Source: Vibrio sp. B1FLJ16 (GTDB lineage Bacteria; Pseudomonadota; Gammaproteobacteria; Enterobacterales; Vibrionaceae). Taken from it: 64,000 nucleotides of DNA. The stretch is taken from assembly GCF_905175385.1 (NCBI RefSeq), contig NZ_HG992750.1, positions 558,001 to 622,000 of the forward strand. The letters are read 5' to 3'. The notes under the pieces are model-generated. The model was given only the letters and a program-made list of their open reading frames with translations, made no database searches and had not been told where the DNA came from. Of this stretch, positions 1 through 8,364 are shown one piece after another (within the stretch, counting starts at the first letter, position 1; each line of letters starts with the position of its first letter). The translations under genes and the position numbers were made by a program.

Positions 1-36
1 CCGCGATTTGCGGCTTTTATTTGAACTAAGAGGGGT

Positions 37-1608
37 TTAATGTTTTTGGAACTGAACCATCAAGCGTTGCAATTCTTCCAGTTTGCTCACCAATTCACCA
101 GTTCGGTTTACTGAGGCTTCACCATGTCCGATGTTTGATTCTGAGAGTTGCTTAATTTTCGCGACGTTACGATTTATATCTTCGGTTACTGTCGCTTGTT
201 GATCTACTGCCGCCGCAATCTGATGGCTAGCGCTGTTCACATCGCTAAGCATAGTGTTGACACGTTTTAATACCTCACCTGTACCAATTGCTTTATCTCT
301 ACAGACATCAGATAATTTACTGCCGTGATCCATCGCATTTACAGCTTTACTTGCCGTGCTTTGCAGGTGGGATATCATGCTATGGATTTCTTCTGTTGAA
401 GATTGAGTTTTGGAAGCGAGTGTTCGCACTTCGTCAGCAACAACCGCAAAGCCTCGGCCGCTTTCACCTGCGCGCGCTGCTTCAATCGCTGCATTTAGAG
501 CAAGTAAGTTGGTTTGATCAGCAATGCTACTGATAACTTCAAGGATCGTCTCAATCTGCTGACTGCTTGCTGACAAGTCATTAATGATGACTTTCGCTTC
601 TTCTAAAGCTTCGTGAAGATCCGCGACAGAATCAATGGTTTGATCTACATTTTCAGAACCTTGGTCAGCTAACTGGTTAACCTGATTGACTAAGGCTGAC
701 GCTTCCACTGCATTATTGGCGACGTCTCGGATTGAATGCGCCAATTCTGTCACAGCGGTAGCAACAGAGTCAGTCTCTATGCCTTGGCGGGCTAAATTAT
801 CTTTTATCTCTTCTTGATTAGATAGTTCATTCTGAGCATCTTCTTGAATACCTTTGGACGTTTCCGTCGCTCGCCCGATGATGGCTCGAATCTCAGCAGT
901 GCGTTTATTGAGTGCTAGTTCAATCACAGAGTAGTCATCATAACGGCCAGTATATACCCACTCCATGAGAGGGTTATCGTAGGCAGCAGAGGCTGCTTTT
1001 GTAACTTGTTTCAAACGGCGGCGATGAAACAACTCATTAATTGTCATGCCGGCCATCGCTAACAATGATGCAGAGCCGCAAAGGATTGGTGATGCACCTG
1101 CAATCACAGCTACTGAACTCGCAACAGTGATACCCGCTGCCAGATAGCGTCCCCAACTAAAACTAAATCTTGGTAACTTTAGCTGAGTTGGCAGTTTGTC
1201 CTTGCGTAAATGGCTATAGAGCGTTTCGGCACGCTTAATCCATTCACGCTTTGGTTTGGTTCGTACCGACTGATATTCAACAATGTTACCCGCGGCATCT
1301 GTAATCGGAGTAATAAAAGCCGAAACCCAGTAAAAACCACCGCCTTTTCGTGCGTTTTTTACCAAACCCATCCAACTGCGTCCGGACTGAATGGTTTGCC
1401 ACACTTGTTTAAATGCCGCTTTAGGCATATCTGCATGACGGACGATGTTATGCGGATTTCCAACCAGTTCATCTTGTTGATAGTTCGCAACATCGCAAAA
1501 TGAATCGTTCGCGTAAGTCACAATACTAGTAGGGTCTGTGGTAGAAATAAGATTTGCATCAGCCGTAAGTTCAACCTCTTTTTGAGAGGGAGCCTTGTTT
1601 TCACCCAT
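37..1608 (-). CDS. Aer-like PAS-domain methyl-accepting chemotaxis protein
   Basis: Predicted energy/redox taxis receptor that signals to CheA/CheW. Seen (523 aa): an N-terminal PAS domain (about residues 15-125) that keeps the VRHADMP stretch, equivalent to the FAD-contacting VRHPDMP of E. coli Aer; a hydrophobic hairpin (about 155-195) that anchors the protein without a periplasmic domain; and a cytoplasmic coiled coil with the receptor tip (about 359-410, core [13 protein letters not shown] and [10 protein letters not shown]). The ATG at 1608 is preferred because AAGGA lies just upstream; an in-frame TTG at 1632 would add 8 residues but has no better ribosome site. FAD binding is inferred from the family. 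It is a single gene, in the same direction as the upstream glutaredoxin gene but 217 bp from it. Confidence 0.93.
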   Translation of the reverse strand: MGENKAPSQKEVELTADANLISTTDPTSIVTYANDSFCDVANYQQDELVGNPHNIVRHADMPKAAFKQVWQTIQSGRSWMGLVKNARKGGGFYWVSAFITPITDAAGNIVEYQSVRTKPKREWIKRAETLYSHLRKDKLPTQLKLPRFSFSWGRYLAAGITVASSVAVIAGASPILCGSASLLAMAGMTINELFHRRRLKQVTKAASAAYDNPLMEWVYTGRYDDYSVIELALNKRTAEIRAIIGRATETSKGIQEDAQNELSNQEEIKDNLARQGIETDSVATAVTELAHSIRDVANNAVEASALVNQVNQLADQGSENVDQTIDSVADLHEALEEAKVIINDLSASSQQIETILEVISSIADQTNLLALNAAIEAARAGESGRGFAVVADEVRTLASKTQSSTEEIHSMISHLQSTASKAVNAMDHGSKLSDVCRDKAIGTGEVLKRVNTMLSDVNSASHQIAAAVDQQATVTEDINRNVAKIKQLSESNIGHGEASVNRTGELVSKLEELQRLMVQFQKH

Positions 1609-1825
1609 TGCAAGCAATTCCTTTTTAATCAATTTTATTTTTTATATACTTATTTTTATAATTGATATTTTACTCAAAAGCATTGATCCAGGTAAACCAA
1701 GGCGGTGTATCCATAGTGAATTATGTGATTTGTACGAAATTGATGTACAGCAAGGCAAAGTCTTTTTATGGGCGATGGTAGCTTCCTTGCTTTACACACC
1801 AGTTTCGACGACATTAATGAAACTA

Positions 1826-2440
1826 CTAGGCGGACTGGCTTGGTATTTCAACTACATTATTCGGGACTTGATCCAGCCCCCTTGCTGCTAACCACTTTTC
1901 CAGATTATCTGCGCCCCCAACGTATTCACCGTCAAGCCAAATTTGTGGCACAGTGACTGGCGTTTTCTCACCGATGATTGCTTTTACTTCCGGGATCATC
2001 CTGTAAAGAGCTGCACTGTCTTTCACCACATCGTAGTACCGATGCGCTATACCAGCGTCATCTAGCATTTGTTTAGCTTTGCTACAGTAGGGGCAGGTCT
2101 CCTTGCCATAGATGATGTTGCCTGTAATCTGATCGCGCTTTACCCATTCGGAAATAACGGATTGGACTAATACACCTCGGTTTAGAGCTTCTCCCTGACT
2201 CACTACTTTACCTTCTACAATCAGGATTGGAGCGTGCCACGCTCCGGCTTTTAACGGTTCCCACCAGTGCGACAACCAGTCTTTTACTTCCAGCTCTATC
2301 GGAACGTCCGATAATTCATTTTTGAAGGTATCGGTTAAAATGTCGTGAGTGAGCGTGCATTCGCCACAAGGAATGTTCACCTTAAAAGGTCCCCAGCTTC
2401 CGGCCCAACGATAGAGTGTAATTTTGATTGGTTGTGTCAT
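1826..2440 (-). CDS. Tandem thioredoxin-fold protein with C-terminal glutaredoxin domain
   Basis: Likely glutathione-dependent disulfide oxidoreductase of the cytoplasm; no signal peptide is seen. The 204-aa product has two thioredoxin-like halves. The C-terminal half is a classical glutaredoxin, with the CPYC active site at 116-119, the TVP cis-proline loop near 163-165 and the GG glutathione-binding turn at 175-176. The N-terminal half has CGEC at 25-28 and a HAPILIVEGK strand resembling the substrate-binding strand of a second, divergent domain. The start is the ATG at 2440, preceded by AAGGAAC; an upstream in-frame extension to 2542 has no ribosome site and looks non-coding. The substrate is unknown. 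Confidence 0.88.
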   Translation of the reverse strand: MTQPIKITLYRWAGSWGPFKVNIPCGECTLTHDILTDTFKNELSDVPIELEVKDWLSHWWEPLKAGAWHAPILIVEGKVVSQGEALNRGVLVQSVISEWVKRDQITGNIIYGKETCPYCSKAKQMLDDAGIAHRYYDVVKDSAALYRMIPEVKAIIGEKTPVTVPQIWLDGEYVGGADNLEKWLAARGLDQVPNNVVEIPSQSA

Positions 2441-2651
2441 ACGACGTTCCTTATTTCCTTTCCTAAAATATAGAACTCGAAAGTCAGGTTTTTCTTTCAA
2501 ACGATGTTGTGATGTTTTTTCATATATGCCCTGAAAGACCACTCAGCTATAAGTCCTGATGCGTACCATTGTGTAGAGTTTTGATTCAATTGACTATTTC
2601 AGGGTGTTCGAATGTGTATGGATCATATGTTCTATTGGTCGTGACGCCAAT

Positions 2652-2679
2652 AAAAAAAAAATGCCTCCCAGAGGGAGGC
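2652..2679 (-). terminator. Intrinsic terminator of the candidate sRNA
   Basis: A perfect 7-bp stem (GCCTCCC / GGGAGGC, loop AGA on the plus strand) is followed on the minus strand by A and then ten T. No minus-strand ORF ends immediately upstream, and the porin has its own terminator at 2960-2990, so an independent short transcript is the simplest reading. Confidence 0.85.
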
Positions 2680-2757
2680 CACATTACCAATTCAAAGGAC
2701 GTGCCTGTTATAACAGGTACAAAGAACGAGAAGCACAAACGCTGCCATGCATTTGCA
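2652..2757 (-). ncRNA. Candidate sigma54-dependent small RNA, about 105 nt
   Basis: No convincing ORF lies between the porin and the glutaredoxin gene. The minus strand carries a -24/-12 promoter (2767-2784), a predicted start near 2757 and a strong intrinsic terminator ending near 2652. The transcript would contain a near-perfect 20-nt palindrome at 2701-2720 (CCTGTTATAACAGG core) and then the terminator hairpin, with a pyrimidine-rich single-stranded stretch (CTTCTCGTTCTTTG) between start and palindrome that could pair with target mRNAs. It lacks the conserved Qrr core. It is inferred from sequence only and I do not recognise a named family. Confidence 0.6.
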
Positions 2758-2766
2758 ATATCTATA

Positions 2767-2784
2767 ATGCAGTTCGCGTGCCAA
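2767..2784 (-). promoter_or_regulatory. Sigma54 (-24/-12) promoter
   Basis: The minus strand reads TTGGCACG-N4-CTGCAT. GG and GC are exactly 12 nt apart, as required for RpoN promoters (TGGCACG-N4-TTGC); the only mismatch in that core is the first T of TTGC. The predicted start is about 12 nt beyond the GC, near 2757. Confidence 0.7.
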
Positions 2785-2828
2785 CTTTTATCTTATTGAT
2801 TTTATTGGTTTTATTTTTTTGTTACTTT

Positions 2829-2848
2829 TGCTACACAGAAAGTGTGCA
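2829..2848. promoter_or_regulatory. Putative enhancer-binding-protein site upstream of the sigma54 promoter
   Basis: This imperfect inverted repeat (TGCTACAC-AGAA-AGTGTGCA on the plus strand, one offset base) is centred about 80 bp upstream of the predicted start, the usual distance for a bacterial enhancer-binding protein. The activator is unknown: the arms resemble neither a full NtrC nor a full LuxO site. Confidence 0.4.
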
Positions 2849-2959
2849 CTAAGTCAGTGATTAATTGCATTAAAATAGGGCAGAAAAATGCGACGTATAG
2901 CGCGCAAGTCGATGAAAATAGAATGAATAATCGGCGAAGCTTCAAACAATGGGTTATTA

Positions 2960-2990
2960 AAACTAAAAATGGCCGACAAAAATGCCGGCC
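2960..2990 (-). terminator. Terminator of the porin transcript
   Basis: On the minus strand GGCCGGCA / TGTCGGCC form an 8-bp stem with one mismatch, followed by ATTTTTAGTTTT. It lies about 190 nt past the porin stop, beyond the inverted-repeat element at 3020-3181, so that element should be part of the porin 3' UTR. Confidence 0.75.
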
Positions 2991-3019
2991 AAGGATTCGC
3001 TCTAGGACAAGAGAGTGTC

Positions 3020-3181
3020 ATACCAATCTAAATAAGTACTTGCTCATTCTTGCTGGTTAAAATCGCTGATAGCTGCGTTATAGATTTTGCAATTAGAATA
3101 ACTAGTTACTGCAATCTATGCCTTGCTCTAAGCGATTTTTCCTGCGCAATAAATTGACCACTTACTTATCCAGATTGGTAT
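3020..3181. repeat. 162-bp palindromic intergenic repeat in the porin 3' UTR
   Basis: The ends are inverted copies (ATACCAATCT-N2-ATAAGTA at the left, its complement at the right). Inner arms also pair (AAAATCGCT with AGCGATTTT) and the centre holds AACTAGTT, so the whole element can fold into one long imperfect hairpin. It encodes nothing and looks like a short non-autonomous repeat. Its right end abuts the porin stop codon. Confidence 0.75.
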
Positions 3182-4149
3182 TAGAAATCGTAGCGTACGC
3201 CAAGACGCAGTGTGTCTTCACCTTCAACTACTTTACCATCTTCATTTTTCTCTTCATCAAGCTGGTTCAGGTAGTAAGAAAGGTAAGTACGGAAGTTACT
3301 GTTTAGTTTGTAGTAGCCAACAAGCTCGATACCATCAACAGCATCGTATGCACCACCGTTGTTTGGGTCGTTTTCCTGGTAAGTATAAAGCGCCGCTAAA
3401 GTTACCTGGCTAGCAACTTTGTAGCTTGCTACTAGTTCGTAAGCCGTGAAGTCTTCAGAATCGTCCAACTGACCTTGTGAGTATGTACCAGCAAGGTAGA
3501 GATCATCCAGTGAGTACGCAATACCGCCAAGGATTTGGTCTTCAGAGTTGTCTGCGTCGATATCTCCGCCTGAGTATGCAAGGCCTAAATCCAGACCCAT
3601 CGGCAGAGAATAGATACCAGAAATACCGTACTTGTCTTCGTTATCACCAGAGTTTGCCTGGTAAGTCGCTTGTAGCTGCAGCGCATCAAATTCACCACGG
3701 TATGCAAACACGCTGTTTTGCTTATCAGAAGATGAATCAATCACTTGTTGAACGCCTGAAAACTCCGTGATATCCGTCATGTCAGAGATGATCACAGCAG
3801 CCATGTCCTGACGGCCGACCGAGAATGCACCTGAGTCTGTATTTACACCAGCGTACATGTAACGGTTTTTAAACTCACTCTTACCAGTGTCTTGTTCAGC
3901 TTCATATACTCCAAATGCTGACAGGCCGTTACCGATGTCCGTTTTACCTTTCAGATTAACGCGAGCACGGCTCTTATCTTTCATTGAACCTTCAACTTCA
4001 GCGCCGCCAGAACCGATAAAGTCGCCACGGAATTCAACGCGACCACCAACTTTTAGCTCGGTACCTTCGTTTTTGTAAACCGTTGCTGCGAATGATGGTG
4101 CTGTTACCAATGCTGTAAGAATTGCAGTAGTGAGTGCTGCCTTTTTCAT
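3181..4149 (-). CDS. OmpU/OmpC-type outer membrane porin
   Basis: General diffusion porin of the outer membrane. The 322-aa precursor has a clear signal peptide (MKKAALTTAILTALVTAPSFA, cleavage after residue 21), alternating-hydrophobicity beta strands throughout, acidic loops rich in D, E and N as in marine porins, and the C-terminal motif RLGVRYDF whose last Phe is the BAM recognition residue. The length fits trimeric 16-strand porins (about 320-340 aa). The ATG is preceded by AAGGTAA. It is transcribed alone, and its 3' UTR contains a long palindromic repeat before the terminator. Which vibrio porin subfamily it belongs to cannot be settled by eye. Confidence 0.9.
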   Translation of the reverse strand: MKKAALTTAILTALVTAPSFAATVYKNEGTELKVGGRVEFRGDFIGSGGAEVEGSMKDKSRARVNLKGKTDIGNGLSAFGVYEAEQDTGKSEFKNRYMYAGVNTDSGAFSVGRQDMAAVIISDMTDITEFSGVQQVIDSSSDKQNSVFAYRGEFDALQLQATYQANSGDNEDKYGISGIYSLPMGLDLGLAYSGGDIDADNSEDQILGGIAYSLDDLYLAGTYSQGQLDDSEDFTAYELVASYKVASQVTLAALYTYQENDPNNGGAYDAVDGIELVGYYKLNSNFRTYLSYYLNQLDEEKNEDGKVVEGEDTLRLGVRYDF

Positions 4150-4483
4150 TATGATATTACCTTAGTTGTTATAAATGGGCTTTCTTGCCTGATGTGTGAA
4201 TGACGCTAAGGTAAACCGGAAAAATGAAAGATAGATTTCTGTTTCGTTATGATTTAATTTCAGTTTTGTTGCTAGTAAATGACTGACTTTTCAATATATT
4301 ACTCATTAGTCGTTCTTTGTTATGCAAGTTGAGTATCAATGCGGGAAGAGTATCTGGACTGAATTGGTGACAGAAAACTCAAAATGGGCTGAATTTTTTG
4401 CATTTAGTTAATGTGTATGCGATCTAATGTCGCCTAGTCAAAGAGTTAGATTATTTTGATGCATAGTTTTGCAGGGAAGAGCG
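4150..4483. promoter_or_regulatory. Divergent promoter region between porin and FAH gene
   Basis: A 334-bp AT-rich non-coding stretch between divergent genes must hold both promoters and the porin leader. I see no high-scoring -35/-10 pair, palindrome or riboswitch, and no ORF with a ribosome site. Confidence 0.4.
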
Positions 4484-5098
4484 ATGAAAGTAGTTCAAGT
4501 TGAAGATAGGAAAGTTGAAGTGGGTAAGGTGGTGTGTGTCGGGCGTAACTACGTTGAGCACATACATGAACTGGATAATGCGATACCGGATCAGATGGTC
4601 GTGTTTAATAAGCCTTCAACCTCCGTCTCGGCGACTTTACAGTCCTTCCATCAGGAGCCTCTGCATTATGAAGCTGAAATCTGTTTTTTAATTAAAGATG
4701 GCCAGTACTCGGCAGTTGGTCTGGGACTTGACCTGACCAAGCGAGGCTTGCAGGCGAAACTGAAACAGCAGGGACTACCGTGGGAACGCGCAAAAGCATT
4801 TGATGGATCGGTTGTTTTCAGCCGCTTTGTCTCTCTTGAAGGTATTGATATTAATGACCTGAACCTAGAGCTTCTAATTAACTGTGTTCACGTGCAGAAA
4901 GGTCATGTGAAGCAGATGCTATATCCGCCGTTGACCATTCTGGAAGAGCTCGGCAGTTACACGACATTGCAAAGCGGTGATGTGGTAATGACAGGAACAC
5001 CTCAAGGTGTCGGGGAAGTCCACCAAGGTGACGTCTTTCTAGGCCGTTTGAAATGTGGCGACGTCACTCTGCTGGAAACGGAGTGGGTGGCGAATTAA
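4484..5098 (+). CDS. Fumarylacetoacetate hydrolase family protein (YcgM/FAHD1 type)
   Basis: Predicted metal-dependent C-C hydrolase or decarboxylase acting on acylpyruvate- or oxaloacetate-like substrates in the cytoplasm. The 204-aa length is that of the single-domain YcgM/FAHD1 group. Seen: the N-terminal VGRNYVEH motif (about 19-26), the metal-ligand pair Glu63 and Glu65 in HYEAEI, a third acidic ligand at about Asp83, and the C-terminal TGTPQGVG loop. The start at 4484 is chosen for GGGAAGAG just upstream; an in-frame TTG 15 nt earlier is less likely. Its stop overlaps the stop of the convergent azlD gene by a few bases. The physiological substrate is unknown. Confidence 0.88.
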   Translation: MKVVQVEDRKVEVGKVVCVGRNYVEHIHELDNAIPDQMVVFNKPSTSVSATLQSFHQEPLHYEAEICFLIKDGQYSAVGLGLDLTKRGLQAKLKQQGLPWERAKAFDGSVVFSRFVSLEGIDINDLNLELLINCVHVQKGHVKQMLYPPLTILEELGSYTTLQSGDVVMTGTPQGVGEVHQGDVFLGRLKCGDVTLLETEWVAN

Positions 5099-5406
5099 AG
5101 CGCCACTCTTAAGATAAGGAACGCGACCATACTCACTACCGTGGTGAGTAAAACGTTCTTTGTCAGATAAGCGATAACTGCCGCGATAATGGCAGCGAGC
5201 AAAAATGGATTTTGCAAGCTCAGACCAAGTTCACCTTCGGGAATAAATACGATGGGTGCCCAAATTGCGGTCAGTACCGTAGGGCTAGCGTAACTCAGGA
5301 TGTTTTGGGTGCGTGTACCCAATCGAACTGGCAGTTTTGGCTCAAGAAACAGGTATCGGCTGGTAAAGACGAGCGCCGTCATAAGCAAGATGGACAACAT
5401 AATCAT
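5095..5406 (-). CDS. azlD: AzlD-family branched-chain amino acid exporter subunit
   Basis: Small membrane partner of AzlC. The 103-aa protein has about four hydrophobic helices and the size usual for AzlD (about 100-110 aa). Its ATG overlaps the TGA of azlC (ATGA), a classic sign of translational coupling and of a two-subunit complex. AzlCD pairs are known to export branched-chain amino acids and analogues; the substrate here is inferred. Confidence 0.88.
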   Translation of the reverse strand: MIMLSILLMTALVFTSRYLFLEPKLPVRLGTRTQNILSYASPTVLTAIWAPIVFIPEGELGLSLQNPFLLAAIIAAVIAYLTKNVLLTTVVSMVAFLILRVAL

Positions 5407-6116
5407 TGGCGTTTCTCCACGACTTGTTCAACGAAATAACCAGTTAACATCGCTAAAATGCTCGATATCATCAAACTTCCTTCCACCTCGTAATAACTCA
5501 GAGCTACTGAACTCACCAAAGCACAGACGACACTTGAGAGTACCGCGACGTTTTTTATCGTAGGTACAACAATAGCGATGAATGTTGCCGCCACTGCAAA
5601 CTCAAGCCCCATCTCGTTAAGCTCCGGAATCATACTACCCGCTATGATTCCCGTTAGTGTGGCGAGATTCCAAATCAGGTAAAAACTCAATCCCGCGCCA
5701 AGTGCGTACCATCGGTTAAATTGTTTGTCGGAGTGATGACCTACGATGGCAAATAACTCGTCGGTTAGTAAGAACCCTAGTGACAGCCTCCATCTGAGGG
5801 GAAGCGGTGAGATCTTGCTGCGCATCGATACGCTATACAAAAAGTGTCTCGATGTAATGAAAAACGTGGTTAAAAGCATGGTTGCCAGACCTGCACCAGC
5901 TTTGATCATCCCCATAGCGACCAGTTGAGCAGAACCCGCAAATAGAATTGCTGACAGGGCCTGCCCCTCAATAGGATGGAGACCGGTATCAATTGCAAAT
6001 GAGCCTGCAAGCAACCCCCATGGGAGTACTGCGATACTAAGTGGCATCATGGCTATTGTGCCTTGCCAGAACAGTGAGGCTTTTGGTTCTTCTTCTAAAG
6101 GCAAAGTGTTATCCAT
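5403..6116 (-). CDS. azlC: AzlC-family branched-chain amino acid exporter
   Basis: Large inner-membrane subunit of an AzlCD efflux pair. The 237-aa product starts with a short acidic cytoplasmic tail and then carries about five to seven membrane segments. The AzlC signatures near the N-terminus (MMPLSIAVLPWGLLAG, then GQALSAILFAGSAQ) are present, as is the conserved LTDELFAI stretch in the middle. It is the first gene of the azlC-azlD operon. No gene-specific regulator is adjacent. Confidence 0.9.
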   Translation of the reverse strand: MDNTLPLEEEPKASLFWQGTIAMMPLSIAVLPWGLLAGSFAIDTGLHPIEGQALSAILFAGSAQLVAMGMIKAGAGLATMLLTTFFITSRHFLYSVSMRSKISPLPLRWRLSLGFLLTDELFAIVGHHSDKQFNRWYALGAGLSFYLIWNLATLTGIIAGSMIPELNEMGLEFAVAATFIAIVVPTIKNVAVLSSVVCALVSSVALSYYEVEGSLMISSILAMLTGYFVEQVVEKRQ

Positions 6117-6364
6117 AGTGTGTTCTTATTATTCCAAAAATTAGATTAACTACACGGTAGCGCGAGTACGTTAATGTGCCTTGAACAAAATTGCTATGTG
6201 TTTTAAGAATGATGAAATTGTTGGGTGTGGGTTAATGATTTGTTTTTAATGCATTTACAATTTTCTTGTACTAATTTAATTGCTATTTATGGATTAAAAG
6301 TATTGTTGTGAGTTAATTTGTTGGTATAAAATCCGGCGCTATTTTGTAGTAACCCTGTTCCATT

Positions 6365-7000
6365 ATGATTGATTTAGTTGTTCTTCCTGTTTATCTCACC
6401 GCTGTTATTGCCTTATTACTGTTACCTGGCCCTGACATGTTACTGATTGCTAGCTCGAGCATGAGCTATGGTAAAAAAGTGGGTTTGTTTGCCAGCTTAG
6501 GCAATGCGACTTCTGGCGTTATTTTAACTCTGCTGGCTGCAATGGGTGTGTCGACCTTGATTGCCATGAGCCCTATGGCGCTTAAAGTACTCCACCTGTT
6601 AGGCGGTGCGTATTTATTAAAGATGGGGTGGGATTGTTTGAGAGCGCAAGCGTCTTCTGCTCCAGAGCTTGACCAGATGAGTAAGATGGCCTCAACTTAC
6701 TATCAGCGAGCGTTGATGAGTAACTTGCTTAACCCGAAAGCGCTAGTCTTTTTTGTCATGTTCTTGCCTCAGTTTGTCTCAAGTAATATCACTGCGTCTT
6801 CTGGCGAACAAATGCTCGCGCTGGGTTTACTGCTCAATGTGATGGGTCTGTTGTTTAATCTGTTATTAGTTGCCTTAGCCGGTACGCTAGGTAAGGGGCT
6901 GATTGAGAATGAAAAATTCAGAATGTACCAACATAAGCTGATGGGGCTTGTGTTTGTGATACTCGCACTGTGGATGTTGAGTAACCTGGTTTCGGGGTAG
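6365..7000 (+). CDS. LysE/RhtB-family amino acid exporter
   Basis: Inner-membrane amino acid or homoserine-lactone efflux protein. The 211-aa length and six-helix pattern match the family, with the diagnostic LPGPDMLLI motif at about 19-27 in the first helix and the conserved NLLNPKALVFF in the middle. It stands alone and is followed at once by a strong intrinsic terminator. The substrate cannot be predicted from sequence. Confidence 0.92.
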   Translation: MIDLVVLPVYLTAVIALLLLPGPDMLLIASSSMSYGKKVGLFASLGNATSGVILTLLAAMGVSTLIAMSPMALKVLHLLGGAYLLKMGWDCLRAQASSAPELDQMSKMASTYYQRALMSNLLNPKALVFFVMFLPQFVSSNITASSGEQMLALGLLLNVMGLLFNLLLVALAGTLGKGLIENEKFRMYQHKLMGLVFVILALWMLSNLVSG

Positions 7001-7056
7001 GTGTTTTTTCACCGCTCAATAAATGAAGCATAAATCAGCCAGGCTGATAAGTTATG

Positions 7057-7087
7057 GGGATCTGAGTTTAAACTCAGGTCCCTTTTT
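7057..7087 (+). terminator. Terminator of the LysE gene
   Basis: A 26-nt near-perfect palindrome (GGGATCTGAGTTTA / AACTCAGGTCCC, one mismatch) is followed by TTTTT. A nearly identical terminator in the opposite orientation lies at 9037-9067, on the far side of the two-gene module. Confidence 0.9.
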
Positions 7088-7512
7088 AGTACTGATCTGC
7101 CCTAGAGGTTTGGGTGATAAGTTTAGCGACTTTCCCATGCTTGTACTTACTCATGAATTACTAATTAAACAAAGCCGTTCTGTCTAATGATGAGCTACGA
7201 TGCTGGTTTTGGTGTATGAAGACATCCAAATTCTATTAAGGATAAACTATCCTTGGCAATAATTATCAGAAGGAGATAGAAGCTAACCCCAAAACTATGC
7301 TTCATTTTGTTTTTAACATACTACATTTTTGGTGATGTAAGACTGAAGTATTAACACACTTGTTTCTTAGAGCATTAGTTATTACTGATTAATAATTAAT
7401 ATTGACAGTTTCAAGGTAAGAGAGATTTGATACGCAATTGCGTGATTTAAGAAGGTCAACTACACATAAAATTCCTAAAATAGCGAAAATTATTTTTAGG
7501 AGACAGTCAGAA
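7088..7512. other. AT-rich non-coding stretch upstream of the toxin-like module
   Basis: This region is visibly AT-rich and lacks a plausible ORF. A TTGACA occurs at 7403-7408 about 100 nt before the likely start, but no good -10 lies at standard spacing. I see no known regulatory element. Confidence 0.35.
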
Positions 7513-8364
7513 ATGCCAAGCTCTAGATTTCAATGTTTAAGTAAAAAAAATAAATCAAAGCGTGATGCTTGTATTCAAAGCTCGGATGTTCAAGAAGTTG
7601 ATATGTATGTACTAGAAGCAAAAGGTTTGACAGCTTTATGGGTAGCCAATCAGAAGCAGCAGGGGCTGAATGAAAAACAAATTGACGTTAAAGCTGTTAC
7701 TCTTGGTATCGCTGGATTTTCAGCTTCCTATGGTAGCGCTATACACGATGTAAGAAGTTTCTACTTATTGGCTGAAGACTTAAAAAGAGGTGGGGCGATT
7801 TTAGGAAAATATGAGATTACTCAGAACGGTGATAAAAGCTATATCAAGTTTAAAGGTAATCATAAGCTTAGAAATCTAATCAAAGGTACTCGGTATTTAT
7901 CGGATAACGCTAAGATCATCGCTTTAGGTATTGGAAAAGAGGGGATGAAAACTTCAGCCAAAGCAGGGGTCATAGTTACCGTTATTTATTCTGTTGTTTT
8001 CCGAACTTTAGAGTTGGCATTAACAAAGAACTACTCTGTAGCGAATTGGGTTGTAAATATAAGTGCAGATGTCGTTATAGCGTCTATTTCTGCAACATTA
8101 GGTTATATTTCGGGAACGATGCTGGCTGGAGTTGGTATAGTTTTGATTCCCATAGCCGCAGGAGTTTTTGTTTCAGTTGCGGTGGGTCTAGGTCTAGGTA
8201 TGCTTGATGGACGATATCAAATTAGGGAGAAAATATTAGAATCAATAAACAAACATATCATGCTTCTAGCATATGAAGATATAAATAAAGTAAACCAAAG
8301 GGCTATAACACAAAAATCACTGCACCAATTAAATAATAGCTCATTCAGTGGGTATTTTAGATGA
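7513..8364 (+). CDS. Hydrophobic C-terminal protein, candidate membrane-active toxin
   Basis: I do not recognise a family with certainty. The 283-aa protein has a soluble, basic N-terminal part (1-125) with no signal peptide, then a hydrophobic glycine/alanine-rich C-terminal block with segments at about 150-168, 182-202 and 203-230, followed by a charged amphipathic tail. This layout resembles pore-forming bacteriocins and membrane-depolarising effectors. The next gene overlaps it by ATGA and encodes a small polytopic protein, as expected for an immunity partner. The start at 7513 is chosen for AGGAG about 10 nt upstream; an in-frame TTG lies at 7438. No PAAR, MIX, Rhs or VgrG sequence is present, so any delivery route is unknown. 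The toxin role is inference. Confidence 0.5.
   Translation: MPSSRFQCLSKKNKSKRDACIQSSDVQEVDMYVLEAKGLTALWVANQKQQGLNEKQIDVKAVTLGIAGFSASYGSAIHDVRSFYLLAEDLKRGGAILGKYEITQNGDKSYIKFKGNHKLRNLIKGTRYLSDNAKIIALGIGKEGMKTSAKAGVIVTVIYSVVFRTLELALTKNYSVANWVVNISADVVIASISATLGYISGTMLAGVGIVLIPIAAGVFVSVAVGLGLGMLDGRYQIREKILESINKHIMLLAYEDINKVNQRAITQKSLHQLNNSSFSGYFR

Noticed and set aside
1595..1891. Plus-strand ORF between the chemoreceptor and the glutaredoxin gene
   Set aside because: It overlaps both genes' ends in antisense, lacks a ribosome site and shows low-complexity hydrophobic stretches only.
2652..2784. Possible Qrr quorum-sensing sRNA
   Set aside because: The sigma54 promoter fits, but the conserved Qrr core (GGGTCACCTAGCCAACTGACG) is absent and luxO is not adjacent.
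2569..3060. Plus-strand ORFs in the porin-glutaredoxin gap
   Set aside because: They cross the terminators and the sigma54 promoter, have no ribosome sites, and resemble nothing.
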